Origin: Pyronema omphalodes
Taxonomy: Eukaryota > Ascomycota > Pezizomycetes > Pezizales > Pyronemataceae
NCBI GenBank assembly: GCA_024516155.1
Contig: JAJJXM010000004.1
Span: 1,178,001 to 1,242,000 of the forward strand
Length of the DNA: 64,000 bases
Direction of reading: 5' to 3'
Positions 38,211 to 50,728 of the stretch are shown here, piece after piece. The notes under the pieces were generated by a model. That model had not been told where the DNA came from and ran no database searches. It was given only the letters and a program-made list of their open reading frames with translations. How positions within the stretch are numbered: the first letter of the stretch is position 1; every line of letters begins with the position of its first letter. Made by a program: the position numbers and the translations under genes.

Positions 38211-40256
38211 TTATCTCAACTCAACCCAATCCACATCATCCTCCAATACCTTCTGTGTAGGCTTCGCCACTGCGGTACTGCTGCTGCCCGGGACCGCGGA
38301 TCCGGAAGCACTTGCAGATGGGCTCACAGTTGCCGGAGGCCATTCCGGGTCTAAACATCCCCCAAACCACCCATAATGCCTACAGGACTCAGTTTCCGTG
38401 GGTGCTACGGTATCAGTTCCAGACACGCGGGTATCAGTAATGGTAATGGAAGTATGATGCTTCGTCTTTGTGGTGGTAGGGTATGGTGATGGGTCAAGGC
38501 AGTTTCCGAACCAGCCGACGTGAGTGCAGGTTGTTGTTGCATTACCCGAACTGGTGGGTGAGGCCGAGCCAGTAGGATGAAGTTTGGAGGTGCTGGTGAC
38601 GCTGCCTGTGCTGGAGATGTCGGTTGTTGTACTGCCGTCCCTGCATCCCCACCAACCAGGAGTGGCACAGGTTGTAGTGGCTGTCAGAGTCCCGGTGGCG
38701 GTCGGGGAGACCGGGGCGCCGGTGGTGGTAGTGGAGGTATCATTACCCTCGGTGAACTTCCAGTTGAAACAGTCGGTACAACCGGGGTCGTAGGTGCACT
38801 TTGGAACAGTATCGTAAGCCTCAATAACATCCCTGATGACGCCCTGGATACGATGGTATCCAAGTCCCATTCTCCAGCCTTTATCGCCGACCACGTCGTA
38901 GGTACATTCCTGACCTGAGTGACATCGGGATTCCATTGCATAGCCTCCAAGTGCACAGATTGATGTAGGGCCGTTACAAGCTCCCATGTAGATCGGGTCG
39001 GCGGTGTGGCCGAAGTGGTATATACCGCTGGCATCATTCTGGCGAGCCATTCCGGGGGGAAGGGGTAAGCCTAGGCGGCCGGCTGCAAGCGCCTCTCCTG
39101 GTGCCTCGAAGGCAACTACTGGGAGTCCGTAAGTTTGACCGATGAGGGAGGAAACAGCACCACCGAGGGAGTGTCCGACTACCCATACTTGCGCACCTGG
39201 ATACAGCTGTGTAACGTTGTAATACAGCTGTAACGAGGCACGGTAGTAACGGTTTTCGGAAGTTAATTCTTTCTTGAGACAGACGTTGTTGCATGTGTAT
39301 GCAGTTCCTGAGAAGCAATCACAAACGGTGGACCAGAAGTAGGAAACCCTAGCACAGCAACAGGAGAAAAGAAGATTATCGTTGATCTTATCGTTAGTAG
39401 TGGTGTCCGCACCATCGAAGACTGCTGCGGAGGTTCCTTTAAGGCCGATGATTACAGTGGTGTTGTCTTGGTTACTAAAGATGTGCCCCCGGAGCCCGTC
39501 GGCTTGCCACCCAAAATCATTGGTGAGGTTGTATGGAGTTCCAACTTCAAGCCAGTCGCCAGTGTGTTCGATTTCTGTATAGGCGTCGGCGGAAATACGG
39601 GCGAGACTTAGAACGGTTTCTTTGTCGGTGATGTCGGGCTGAACAACTTGATCTACTCCCCAGGCATCGGCGGTTGCGGAGGTGGAAAACCCACGGCGGT
39701 GATCCAGAAGGAAGCCTTCGACAGTTGCGCGGGTGCGGTCAAGCATGCGTTTAATGGGCTTCACCTGGGAGCGGAGGCCATAGATTGGGCGAGCTCGGGG
39801 GGTAGGGTCTTCTTCGGTGGCGACTAATGAGTTTGGGTGGATATCCTTTCGTCGGAGGAGCTCTGGGAATCTATTAAGAAGCTGAGTTTAGTGTATGAAT
39901 TTATGGTAATTAAAAATTTGAAGGGCCTACTCATGAGTTCCGTGAATCATGATATGGCGAAGACTCTATGGAGCTGTCAGCATATTGTGCGAAGCTATCC
40001 AGAGAGCTATCTAGAGCTATCTGGAGCGATAAGAACTCACAAAATCATGTTCATTATCCCCGCCTGAACTACCGCCGCCAATTATAACCGGTCCAGGAGA
40101 CAAAACATTTCCCGGAACATTGTTGTTGCCCACGCGTATGCGATCTGCCGCGACAAGAGCTAAAGGCGAAAGGACCAAGAAAGAGAGTAGCAGCTTCGCC
40201 GAGATCTTTGCGGTAGATGGACAGAGAGAATATTGTGAAGAATTTCGGGGCGCCAT
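38211..40256 (-). CDS. ATG15: Atg15-type vacuolar phospholipase (autophagic-body lipase)
   Basis: Two exons, 40256-40041 and 39881-38211, with a 159-nt intron; about 628 residues. Exon 1 supplies an N-terminal signal anchor (LLLSFLVLSPLALVAA, about 22-37), which in yeast Atg15 directs the protein to multivesicular bodies and the vacuole lumen. Class-3 lipase features follow: DITDKETVLSLARISADAY, LRGHIFSN, VVIGLKGTS-like VIIGLKGTSAAVFDG, a cysteine-rich SCCC insert, the nucleophile elbow GHSLGG (Ser about 310), a candidate acid in HTADPIYMG and a candidate histidine in GLGYHRIQG. The C-terminal third is Ser/Thr-rich and has three C-x3-GW[WF]G modules, a fungal extension. Atg15 breaks down autophagic bodies and vesicle membranes. 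It is the best-supported gene in this part of the window. Confidence 0.94.
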
Positions 40257-43200
40257 GAGAGCTTCTGGCTGGCTATGTTGGGTATCGTGAAGCTCTCTCG
40301 TGGTGTGTGTGTTAAGGTCGGTTGGTAGCTGTGTTGGTGCTGTAGATGGGGGTTGGTCGCAGGTTGCGACGACCGACTCACCAAGCTATAGCAATCACGT
40401 GGAGTGCCAGCCCTGGATTCTGTACATTTCCGGATAAGAAAACGTTGAGCCAAGCCTTTGAAGCCAAGCCTGGTATGTGGGGCGAGCGGCGAGCCTGTGT
40501 CTTACCGCCACCAACCGAAACCGGAATGGCTCGGTCCGCGAAACGGAAGCGGCGGCAGGAGATAAACCGGCGGCGGAGATCATTAGTATGACAGCCTTCT
40601 AGACGCTGAATGGAAGCTGCTGTGTCTGCGCCATGTTACGCATCACAAAATTGTATCAGAATTCCGAATCTTTAAACACGCGTAGCTCCAGGTATTTGTA
40701 AAAACCCTTTTAAAGTGGGCGATTGTGAAGTTTGTTTTGAATTTCCACTGTTTTTCTACGGGGAGCATGATAACATCTCATCATCATTCTCTTCTGCCCC
40801 AGTCGAGGTGGTTTGTGAGCTATAGATGATATTACTGAAGGGAAGTGACGAAATACTGTGGCAGATTTGTGATTTTTAGGGCTGAGTGAAGTGTATAAGA
40901 TTTGGTAGTCGAATTGTCGATATACCCTTTAACTTACTATATGCCTTCTATTTTATCTGAAGACCGAGTAGCTAGTTCGGCATAGAAAAAATTTCATACA
41001 CATCCTCCTACCTTGAAAATTTTAGCCTCTGAGAAAGAGACATTATGTATCAACTATTTACTCATAAAAAGACAGCAATGCCAACCGGGGAATCGTGACC
41101 GCACACCAAAAGAGAATACAGGAGATACATTATGTGCGATATTGCAGGTATTAACCCCGATATTCCGACTAAATACAGCACGTCATAACCTTAAGATTGG
41201 GAAGGTTTACAAATCAATCATATCCGACTAAATACACAAGATTACTACGAAACCGGATTCTAATACAACGAAACTTCGTCAAAACAACACCCAAGTTCAA
41301 GCTTCGGCCACACGCATTTAGAAGTAACTGGGCCATCATATCAAAGTTGCTTACTAATTACGGGCTTGCTTTATGATATAATCTGTGCAATGTACCAAAG
41401 ATATCTGTCGATTCAAATGATTCATGATCATCCTTCAAAGCATACCCAAATGTCTATCCCAAGCACGTATGTGGGTATAGATACCGCGGCATATGCAAGT
41501 CCGATAGTTACAACTTACTGGTTTGTCGCCGAAAATGTCTTAAAAATTAATGAGAAAATGAGAAGTTTGAATAGCTACATGTATGTATATTAACTCTGCG
41601 AACGTCAGGCCATAAGGACTGAAGAAACACCCGACCGATTACACGGAACAAGTAGTTTTTAGGATGCTTTCTACAGCACTGCGGTAGCTATTAGTTTGAG
41701 TTGATACTGTGAGAGTGGGCGACAATAGCGAGAGAAAATATTGAAGAGAAGGCGGGGGCATGGGAAGACAATAAAAAAGGCGGAATTGGAAGCCTAGCAT
41801 ACCCAGTATGACTTCGAAAATATTTTGCATATTTACTCATACGTCTTGTCTAGGATCCGGGTGTGCTCGATATGACTTACATCCTCCCGACTTCTTTTAA
41901 TACCTGAAGCATGTCATCAGCAGAGGTTTTGTAGTTCAAATCCTCATGTACGCATAGTTGGAGCAGTATCCGCAGATTCTGCACATATTTCAACACACGT
42001 GAAGTTTATTTAAAAATTGTTGACATGCTTACCCCCAATGCCATTCCAGAGGAGGCATGATTTGCTACTTCGCAACAGATTGAAATAGTAAACGGCGGTG
42101 GATCTTCTTGTATATTTCCTGTGAAATATATGGCAGAAAAGAAACACCTGGAGTTTATCGCAATCTGCTATGTCACTCTCGAAGAAACGAATTTCTGTAT
42201 AGACATAGTTCTGTACCAATCCGATTCATACCGACAAATATATACCCCTCCCCGGAACATTAACCCCCAGTACGGTTTGGAGTAGTTCATCATTATCATG
42301 GTCTAGGGGAAGAGTTTAAGATAAGTCGATGGGACAATAGTTTATCGGACCAACAGGGGATAAACTTTACAACTCTAGAAGAGTATCGGGATGACTTCAT
42401 TGAAATAGGAATTATGAATCGCGGAAATTTCTGTATTTGACGGTATCGAAACTTTTTTTGAGAAAAAAAGAAGCGGGGGTCTCATAAAAATATTTAGATT
42501 TTTCTTGGCGAGGAGATAATCAATTAACTTTAGAGAATGGAGTACCTAGTTTGTGGTAACAGATGGGTTTTGTAAAGGGTTGGTTCTTTCTTATGTGTTT
42601 TGGGAGTCCTGTTAAGCGAATACTGGCTTGGCACACATATGCGATGATCAACCGCACGGAGTCTGTTCCGCTAGAGTTGGGTGGCTAGCGTGTTACAGTA
42701 ACGTAACAGCATCGTGGCCAACTTTACAGTACATACTCGGGATTTCCAAGCCGCTAAACTTATAAGCCACAAGGGCGCCAAGACATAAATATTAGAGGAT
42801 TTTCGGTTAGTAGCACGCTTACACGGGGGAAAAACCCCAATCCTCGGGGCGCGTCACTTGGTCAAAGTGGCGCTAGCCAATGCTTTTCATGTAAAGTTAC
42901 ATGCTAGGCTTTCTATGTTATGTACGAGGTTCTGGACAAAAGCGACCGTCACTTTTCTGTGCTAAGCGCCGGGCGGGGTGACGATGACTTTTGTCCAGAA
43001 CCTCGTACATAGTCCAGATCGAGTGATAGCGATAAAATGAGACTAGTACGTTTTCTGTAACCTTGCTTTAGGTATTCAAGATCATGAGTTATCACTCGAC
43101 GCTTAATAATCAAAATCTAAATTTGTGCATGCCAACACTTTGCAGAGACGTTAACTCCTCTCAGTGGCCGACACCAAATGAGGATAATGCACACCGAAAT

Positions 43201-44013
43201 CTAAGTTCTCGCTTCTAACGTCGTCCGTGAGTTGCTGTCATACAGACGTGTATTATTAGTCGATTCCATATATCTTCCAGATACCAAACAACCAGACTTC
43301 GTCGCCCAATTGGTGCGTTTTGAAAAATTTTACCAATACACGTCATCTGTAGGCTGAGAGTATTTCTCATCAGGAATATGTGTTCGCAGTTTATGGCTCT
43401 GGGTTCGGAAAATTCCGGTACATTGCGCAGAGAAATACCATGAGCGATGAGGTTGTGGGATCTAGAATCGGGTGCAGAAATTTCTGTCTGTACAATAATG
43501 ATAGGACCACGGAGTATGTGCCGCAATCAGGCATGATGGCTGTGCAAAACTGTAAAATAGCGTGCAGCGACACGTTGGGGTGTTTGCAAGGCTTGTGAGC
43601 ATCATATTCCTTGTTTTATATACAGAAGTAAATACAGAGTTCATGTGCTTCTAGGCTGCATTCCAACAGCTGATGTTGTGTATGAGATTCTGTATCGGTC
43701 GCAGAAGTTGGCGCGTAATATATCCGTGATTGGGGTATTATTTATCCATGCACTATTCGACGGTTGCGGTTCCGCTTGTGGGTGCATGATCACCGAAATA
43801 TCTAACGGATCACCCCTATACTTCTCAGACCGTTGATATTTGGCGCCTGAAACCCTCAAATATAACACTGCCACAAATCCCGGTCATTTCCATAGGTCAA
43901 GAAGTTTTAAGGCATTGTGAGGACTCTGCGCATGTCTGTACGTGCTTTTCCTCCTGATATATGAACAAGAAACTGTTATTGACTACCTCCTAGATTTCTA
44001 AACTCTACACATT
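40257..44013. other. 3.8-kb intergenic region with a short inverted-repeat element
   Basis: No gene is supported. The only structured feature recognised is the 89-bp palindromic element at 42921-43009. Several short frames at 43380-43874 overlap on both strands and look fortuitous. Confidence 0.6.
42921..43009. mobile_element. Very short mariner-type MITE (89 bp)
   Basis: The termini are inverted over more than 20 bp: the left begins TGTACGAGGTTCTGGACAAA and the right end is its reverse complement. The similarity continues imperfectly inwards (CGTCAC in the left arm, GTGACG in the right), giving about 33-bp arms around a short GC-rich centre. TA lies immediately outside each end (42919-42920 and 43010-43011), the target duplication of Tc1/mariner/pogo elements. 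It has no coding capacity and would form a strong hairpin in RNA. Confidence 0.78.
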
Positions 44014-45124
44014 ATGTTCAGAACGACAGAGATAAATGGGATCTCACTCGATGCTACAGGACTTGTAGCACTCGCCGATTTGGCGACAATCGCCCAAAGA
44101 ACAGCTATCGTCGGCTCGGCTTCGATGTTGGATGCCTTGGTCTTGGCCCCTGGAATACATCGGCACCAAACGGCATCAGAGATTAACGGAGGAGAGCAAC
44201 CAGCGACAGCAGCTTTGACGACCGGGTATGTTTTTCGTGTTGAAAACCAAGCGACGGTTCACTACTTACGAAGCATCGGAATAACTGGGCATCTCGTGAC
44301 CGTCAAGGTGGAGAAAGAAACGAAAGTAAAATTCAGTGAAATAAAACCTGGAAAGGCCAGAGAGTTTTTCGTCAGCCGATACTGTTTCAAAGGTGGTCTT
44401 CTAACATCATTGTTGTACATGATCTGTCCTGTCTTAACAATTCTTGCGTTTTTTTTTCTTTTGTATATCAGGGATTCATGGGGAATTGGGTCTCTTATGG
44501 CATTAATTGCGGCGCGGTTGTCGAATGTTATCGTTATACGGCAAAGAAGTAAGGCTGGATGGAAAGGTGTTATTTCAATCCATGGCATTATGTTGATTCT
44601 AACAGGTTCTAGGAAAATCGGAACCTGGTGTTTACGGACATCTTTTGGTTTTAATCAGCCAGGACCGTTGGATACGGATCAACGGCTTGGTAGATGATTT
44701 GAAACAGGTGACATCGGGACAATGGCTCAAAGACACATCATCAGGACAAAGCTTTATAGCAGCGGTTGCAACGCTGATCGTCTACGTTACTGCGGCCTTC
44801 TCTGGAAACGCAACAAGATTTGGTAGTGTTACTATTCTGTGTTTGTTGCTTTTCTCAGCTTCACTTCTAGGCCTCAGCAATAAAGTTCGGCGGACTTTTC
44901 ACATGCATGGATGTGTCCTGAAGGTGGATGGAGAACCAAAAAGGTATGAGCGACGGCTGGATCTTGCGCAAGAACTCATAAAGGAATTTAAAAGAAGCGA
45001 TTGGGCAGTTGGGTTGGGAATGATTAGGCCCGATGACGTTGACGGGGACGGATATGGGCCTAAAAATAAGCCGGAAGACAAAGACAAGGCTGTGAAGGAG
45101 AAAGGTAGAAAAATCGTACTTTGA
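44014..45124 (+). CDS. Fungal integral membrane protein of unknown function
   Basis: Two exons, 44014-44566 and 44613-45124, joined by a 46-nt intron (GTGTTA...TTCTAG); 354 residues. The junction gives GWKG-KSEPGVYGHLLVLISQDRWIRI, which matches a conserved block of a Pezizomycotina membrane-protein family. Before it lie two hydrophobic segments (about 128-152 and 155-178), and after it two more (about 228-270) around SFIAAVATLIVYVTAAF and VTILCLLLFSASLLGL. The conserved GLVDDLKQVTSGQWLKD sits between them. The C-terminal 80 residues are soluble and charged. No enzyme motif is visible, and the function is unknown. It lies 1.5 kb upstream of the HET-like gene on the same strand. Confidence 0.82.
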
Positions 45125-46640
45125 AAATGCGGTATGGAATTATTTGGAATGATTGGGACGGTTAGTTGAGTCATTTAGGATTATGATTGCTGGCAAAAAA
45201 ATGGAGGATATAAATTTATTACAATTTATTTAATATTTAGTACTGTTGCGCTTTGGGATTATCAAAGTTTACATTATAACTCAAAAGGTTCAGGACAGCA
45301 TGCCTTAATTCTGCCCTACTACTCACGGTATTGTATAATTACCCTGATGAACAGGGCTATCAAAATACTGCCTATCATGAATCAATGTTCGTTGGTTTTC
45401 ACTCGGAGGTCGTCTTCAGTTATACGGCACACATGATATAACCTTTATATACAGAAATAGAAAACCCACAACGCAGGAAAAGTGCAGAGAAAGATGGAGT
45501 GTAGCCCTTTGATAGTAAATATTAATTATAATCGTGAAAAAGATTTTGAGCCATTCATGGAAAGCAGCTGTCTTGGCGTTTTCATTTGCATGGGAGCAGG
45601 GTCGGGTGCAGTAGTACTGGATTTACCCTTGCACACGAGTAGGATTAGGGCTCGGCATTATTAACCCCGAGTGATGTAGGCATGCGTTGGCGTGCGCACA
45701 AAATTGTGCTGCTAGGAGAGGAGATGGGGATGTGCTATCTGGTTTTGCCTGATATGTAGAGCATTATTATCTCGTATAAGTACTCACTTGATTTGTGTGT
45801 GATCCTTTATATGGTGCCCATATGCGAGGAAAAACAACAAGGCAGTGGCGATAAAAGCAGCTGAGGATATGTAGTTATGGCGATCCGAGCACATAAGACG
45901 GCATAGAATTTCTATGATGTGTTTAGCATGAGAAGAAGAAGAAAAATACTCTGAAACAAAAGTACAGCACGATAAACAAAAGCGGTGAGAGTGCCTGAAG
46001 TTTATTTGTTTGATTTCTCATACATTTGCACCAGCTGAACATGCATCTACACATGACAGCATGTGCTTTTCGATAAATTCTGCGCCATCGCCTGGCCGCC
46101 GACTTTCAAAATCATCACGTACGTATCACAGGATCTGCAAACTTCATTAACATAACTATCAATGCAAAGGGTGCTTAGCCCCAACCAGTTCTTACCACTT
46201 GTTCCCGGCGTTTACTGTGCATGAGTTTCGCCTGACGTATTCATCTTTATCACAGGTATTGGGTGCGCACGTTAAGTCCGGAAATAGACAAAAGGAATTA
46301 TACAGGCAAATATCAATCGAAATGCGGCTGGTGTGCATGATAACCGTGTCAGGAGATTGGTGAATATCCATTGCGCGGAGCTGTCAACCAGCCTCACATT
46401 CAATTACCTTCTTCGCGAATTTCGAAAGATAAATGCATCTGTAAGATCTCAAGCCTATAAATCAGCTCCTCATTTGCTTGTGTTTTGGAAGACTTCTTAA
46501 TTCTCTATCATAACACATACTACGATCTTTTAACATACGCCATTACTCTGCATCGGTCAATATAATTAACGCCATTTACGACTCTCGCATCTATAATCTG
46601 ACCCTCTTTGAGTAAACATTTTTTCAAATTCTCAACTGTC
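45125..46640. other. 1.5-kb intergenic region
   Basis: No coding, RNA or repeat feature is recognised. The last 200 bp before 46641 are pyrimidine-rich, with short CT/CA stretches, and probably hold the promoter and leader of the HET-like gene. Confidence 0.5.
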
Positions 46641-49600
46641 ATGTCGGCCACACTCCATCAAAAACCTGAACACCGCAGCAAAGTCACATCTTGGGGGGGA
46701 TCTCTAGGGGCCTTTAAATTTATTTGGAGACTCAAGGCTCTTTTTCGGTCGAAGAAGTCCGAGGAAGCAAAGAATGCTTCTTCTCAGATCGATAATTCTG
46801 GATCCGACTCCGATCGTGACGGCGAGAAGGTGGTTCACTGTACAAATTGTGAGTTTGTTCAGAAACAACAGAGCCCAGTCCACATCCCGGTGCACCGAAC
46901 GAATCATAGGCTCGGAAACGATGGATCTCCACGCCGATCGATTAATCAGGCTACACAATCAAATGTTTCATTAACCCATCAATCTAATGACCCCTATCCA
47001 CCGCTGATGAACGAGGCTATAAGATCAAATACTTCATTGGACCAGCGGCGGAATAATGTGAAATCAAATGCCAGGAGTGACTATGAGGAATTACTCAATT
47101 ATGGAAACGGAGAATACCAGACAACAGGTCATCGTCAGACTACGGCCCAGGCTAATAACAGACAGCAGTCACAGTCTGGTCGGGAATCCACGAATGAACG
47201 CGAGAGCTCTAATGGAGACGTCAATACCGAGGTTAACTCGTCCAGAAGTATTACCGATTGCGACTTGGACCGTAACAGTAGTACCTCGACGCGTGTTAGT
47301 CGCAGAGAATTTTGTGATTGCGAAAAAAGCTCGATTTCTAGTTTTGCAGACAGACGTAATAATACCGGAATCGAAGATATCGAACATCAACGTGGACCTG
47401 GGTGCCATGGAGATTATCCAAGCGATTCGCCGACACAACGGAACTCTTTTGACACCTTTTCGAACCGAGAACTAGATGACAATGCCCAATCATACAGCGG
47501 ACAATCAAGAATTACGCAAAATTATCCAACCGCTTCTATTCAGGATCATGAGCTACAAAAGCGGTTGAGGGTTGAGGCCATGAAGGAGCATGCGGCCCGT
47601 TTTAATCGTAATCAACCTATCGGTAAAACCGATGACCGACCAAAGCACCAGACGATATCCGATGTTCCAGAACAACCAGTTCCACTGAATCAACAAGTAA
47701 ATGGCTCGTTCATGTACCTCAATGATAAAACCCGTACACTCACGTCCAGTCTTAGAAACAACACGGATAAACACCAATCATCACTCGAGCTTGATCGTTC
47801 ACGACCCACCTTCACGGTCAAAGCAGAGTTAAAAATAAGCGTTATAAATGATGACATCTCACAGTCATCTTTCAATAAGAGTGCTGAAACTGTGGTTAAT
47901 AATTGGATGTTAGCGACCATCGATTCACGGATTGAGAAACTAGAGGAACGAATGGCAAGGCTTGAGCACGAAAGGCAAGAACAAGAAATTTTCGAAAAAT
48001 CTATGGCAGACGCCAGGAATGCTTTGTACCATTGGCAGAGGAGTGTCAGCGACAATAAAATCAAAACTGCAGCCTCCGTGGAGAAGTGCTGTCGCAAGTG
48101 GAAAAAGACGACCGATAAAAACAAGACAGCTCGAGAAATAGAAAAGCTTGACCTTCAGAAAGAGAGTGCAAAACAGAGGCGTAAAATCGTTTTTGCTAGT
48201 AAGTTTGCGAACATCTGGATAGAAAAAACGCCGGCAATCAAGAAACGCAATCAATGGAGAGTGCAGGAGAAAGAAAGGAGAGTTTTGGTCGAGCAATCCT
48301 TTGCCGATAAACAAAGTAATCAGAAATCCCTGAGCGATTTACGGGACCAAGAGATGAAGAGAACCTTGCTGGAGAAATCCGTAATGCCCCATTTCCCTAC
48401 ATACCAAAAACAATCCATGACTGATCTCTTTTACTAGCAATACCATCAGAGTACGAATCCAAAGGAGCTCCATCATGGGTATGAGCCTAACTGTGGCGAG
48501 CTTATCACACCGGAAGAGGCTTTGATTTCCTGTGGCTGTCTCACGGTGAATCAAATCATGTCCAAACTGAACCAGAAACTCGGTACAGGTTATGATGCGA
48601 ATGTTTCGCCAGAAATTGAAGAGGCACTCCAGTTTTGCATATCCAAAGACTATGACTTTGGCTTAACATATGCACTACTTCGACATTGTCTGACATCTCA
48701 TGTTGATACAAAACAAGCGAATATTCGGCGCTTAAAAGATGCTTTGGACGTCTCTACTATTGAACGACGTCGGCGAGAACAAGATGTCGATTTATTGAAT
48801 CCACACGACAATGGTTATCTTACTATCGCAACACCTTACGAAGTCAAACCACGAAGAGTCTGGGACCTCATCAGCCACCGGATTATTCCTTGGGAATGTG
48901 CCAACTTATCGGGAACCAATCTATGGGCTATTTCTCATAGCTGGCTCGATCCCTCTGCAAGGAAAGACATTAAAACTGCTGTAAATGGCTATGAATGGCC
49001 GGTTCCGGTTCCGATGGGAGTAACCATTGAGGCTGTTCGAAACGAACTCTTATCTTATGGTGCCGAGTACTGTTGGTTAGATATTCTGTGCCTTCGACAG
49101 CATTCTAGCTCCGATTACAACATTCCGGAGGAGAAGATCCGGGCCTTGGAATGGCAAATCGATGTCCCTACTATCGGAAATGTGTACTTCGGCAAGAAAA
49201 CTAAGGTTTTGCGTTACTATAACGGTCTCGGGAAGCAGTTTGAACCCCGTGGATGGAACAGCCAGTTTCACTGGACAAGACGAGCATGGACGCTGCAAGA
49301 ATGTAAGAGCGGATCCGTCACAGGCGGTGTGTATGACGGGGACTTCACCAGGATTTCGAAAATGGTCATTCAGGACGGCTGGTATCAAGGATATACAATG
49401 CAAGATTTCGAAAATTCCAAAGAGTACGCTGGTATTTCGGATCTTTTGGATATCCGAGCGTCTGCGGATTCCCCACCCAACGGCAAACCTACTTGCAGTC
49501 CCAAGAAAATCCCATGTGGACTATTCGGAGTCCTTTCGGAAATGCGGCGGAGATATGCTAAGACCGACGCTGATAAAGTTGCCGGGATTGGTTTCCTAAT

Positions 49601-50207
49601 GTCAGACCGCCTGTTTGTCGGATTCAGAAAAACCGTTGAGTTACCAGTATTCTCGGAAAAAATGGATGCCGAGGAAGCCTGGATGAGATGTGTTCGTCAT
49701 ATGCCATCTTCCATGAGAGATGAACTCCTGTTCCGCTTCCCTATGGCTGGCTCGCGCGAAAACGGTCATTGGTGGTTTCCTTCATGGAGTCAAATTTCCG
49801 ATATAAATACTCAGCTACCAGAGGATCCGGAAGGACTTTTCTTGTATGATGACGAAGAAGGTCATGGAAAATGGAAAAACAACGAATGTAGCTATAACGG
49901 GTATTTCATCGAAGAGGGGAACATCATGTGGGGTGAAATGGCCAACAATGAGCGTCGTGGGAAATTACTAGTCCACGGACACTCTTTCAACGTACTGGCA
50001 TCCCATCAACACCCGATTCCAGAGGGAGCTTACTCGTTGGTCGGTCGTAGCAACTGTCAAGACTTCGTTATATGCTCTCTGGTCGCTGCTGATCTGGTCA
50101 AGCATTTCATCGAGGTCCAGAAAATATCCGTAATCCAACTTCCTGGATGCCACAAGCAATTGTTGGGAAATGCTGGGGTCACTATGAAGTTTTGTACTTT
50201 TCTTTGA
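46641..50207 (+). CDS. Coiled-coil protein with C-terminal HET-like domain
   Basis: Best read as one gene with exons 46641-48380 and 48438-50207 and a protein of about 1169 residues. The two long open frames are in the same phase and are separated only by a TAG at 48435-48437. That TAG is the 3' end of a typical 57-nt fungal intron: GTAATG donor, ACTGAT branch, CTCTTTTACTAG acceptor. Residues 1-400 are Ser/Asn/Gln-rich and probably disordered; about 420-580 form a charged coiled coil. The C-terminal half has HET-related motifs in order: LWAISHSW (about 742), GAEYCWLDILCLRQ (about 788), and RRAWTLQE (about 861). HET domains take part in non-self recognition and programmed cell death in fungi. 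This is a divergent relative, and a role in incompatibility is an inference. Two separate genes remain possible. Confidence 0.75.
48381..48437 (+). other. Predicted 57-nt intron whose acceptor TAG mimics a stop codon
   Basis: Starts GTAATG, has an ACTGAT branch-like sequence followed by the pyrimidine run CTCTTTTA, and ends CTAG. The length is divisible by three, so without splicing the frame would end exactly at its last base. Splicing joins the two halves in phase 0. Confidence 0.7.
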
Positions 50208-50728
50208 TGTGGGCGGCTATGAGTGTGGTTAGGCTTCAGTAGGGCATATTTCTCAAGTATTTCAGGGATGTAGCAGTGGAGAATGGAGCGAAATTATGTT
50301 TGTTACCGGTATTTTCTGTCTTTTACATTTCATGTGTAAAACCGTAAAAACGTTATGTGATTAATAACTACATGTAGTTAAATGAGCGAGACTCTCCGGC
50401 TGCGCCAGCTACCTAATAGGCACGGTGTCTCCATCATAAGGCACTTCCTCAGATTCTGTAGACAGTAAATCATCTATCTCGAATCATAATGGGTTCTTGA
50501 TAAACATTCTCGCCATATTCAATCACCAAGGCCGCATTCTGTTAACCGTGTGGTCACTGAAGCTTTCGAGTGATAGACTGTGCAAACATGTATAATATAT
50601 ACTTGAGCACTATAAGGGTAAGTACGGCGCTCTGATGTATCACCAAGGTTAGAATCACATTAAGGATTGATTGGCGGCAATGATACCCTTTTTATTCCAT
50701 ACAGTAAATAGATTGTATTATCGCTAAA

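Noticed and set aside
48435..48440. Programmed stop-codon readthrough (TAG followed by CAATAC)
   Set aside because: The context resembles the TAG-CAA readthrough motif but does not fit CARYYA. A 57-nt intron with good signals ending at this TAG explains the frame better.
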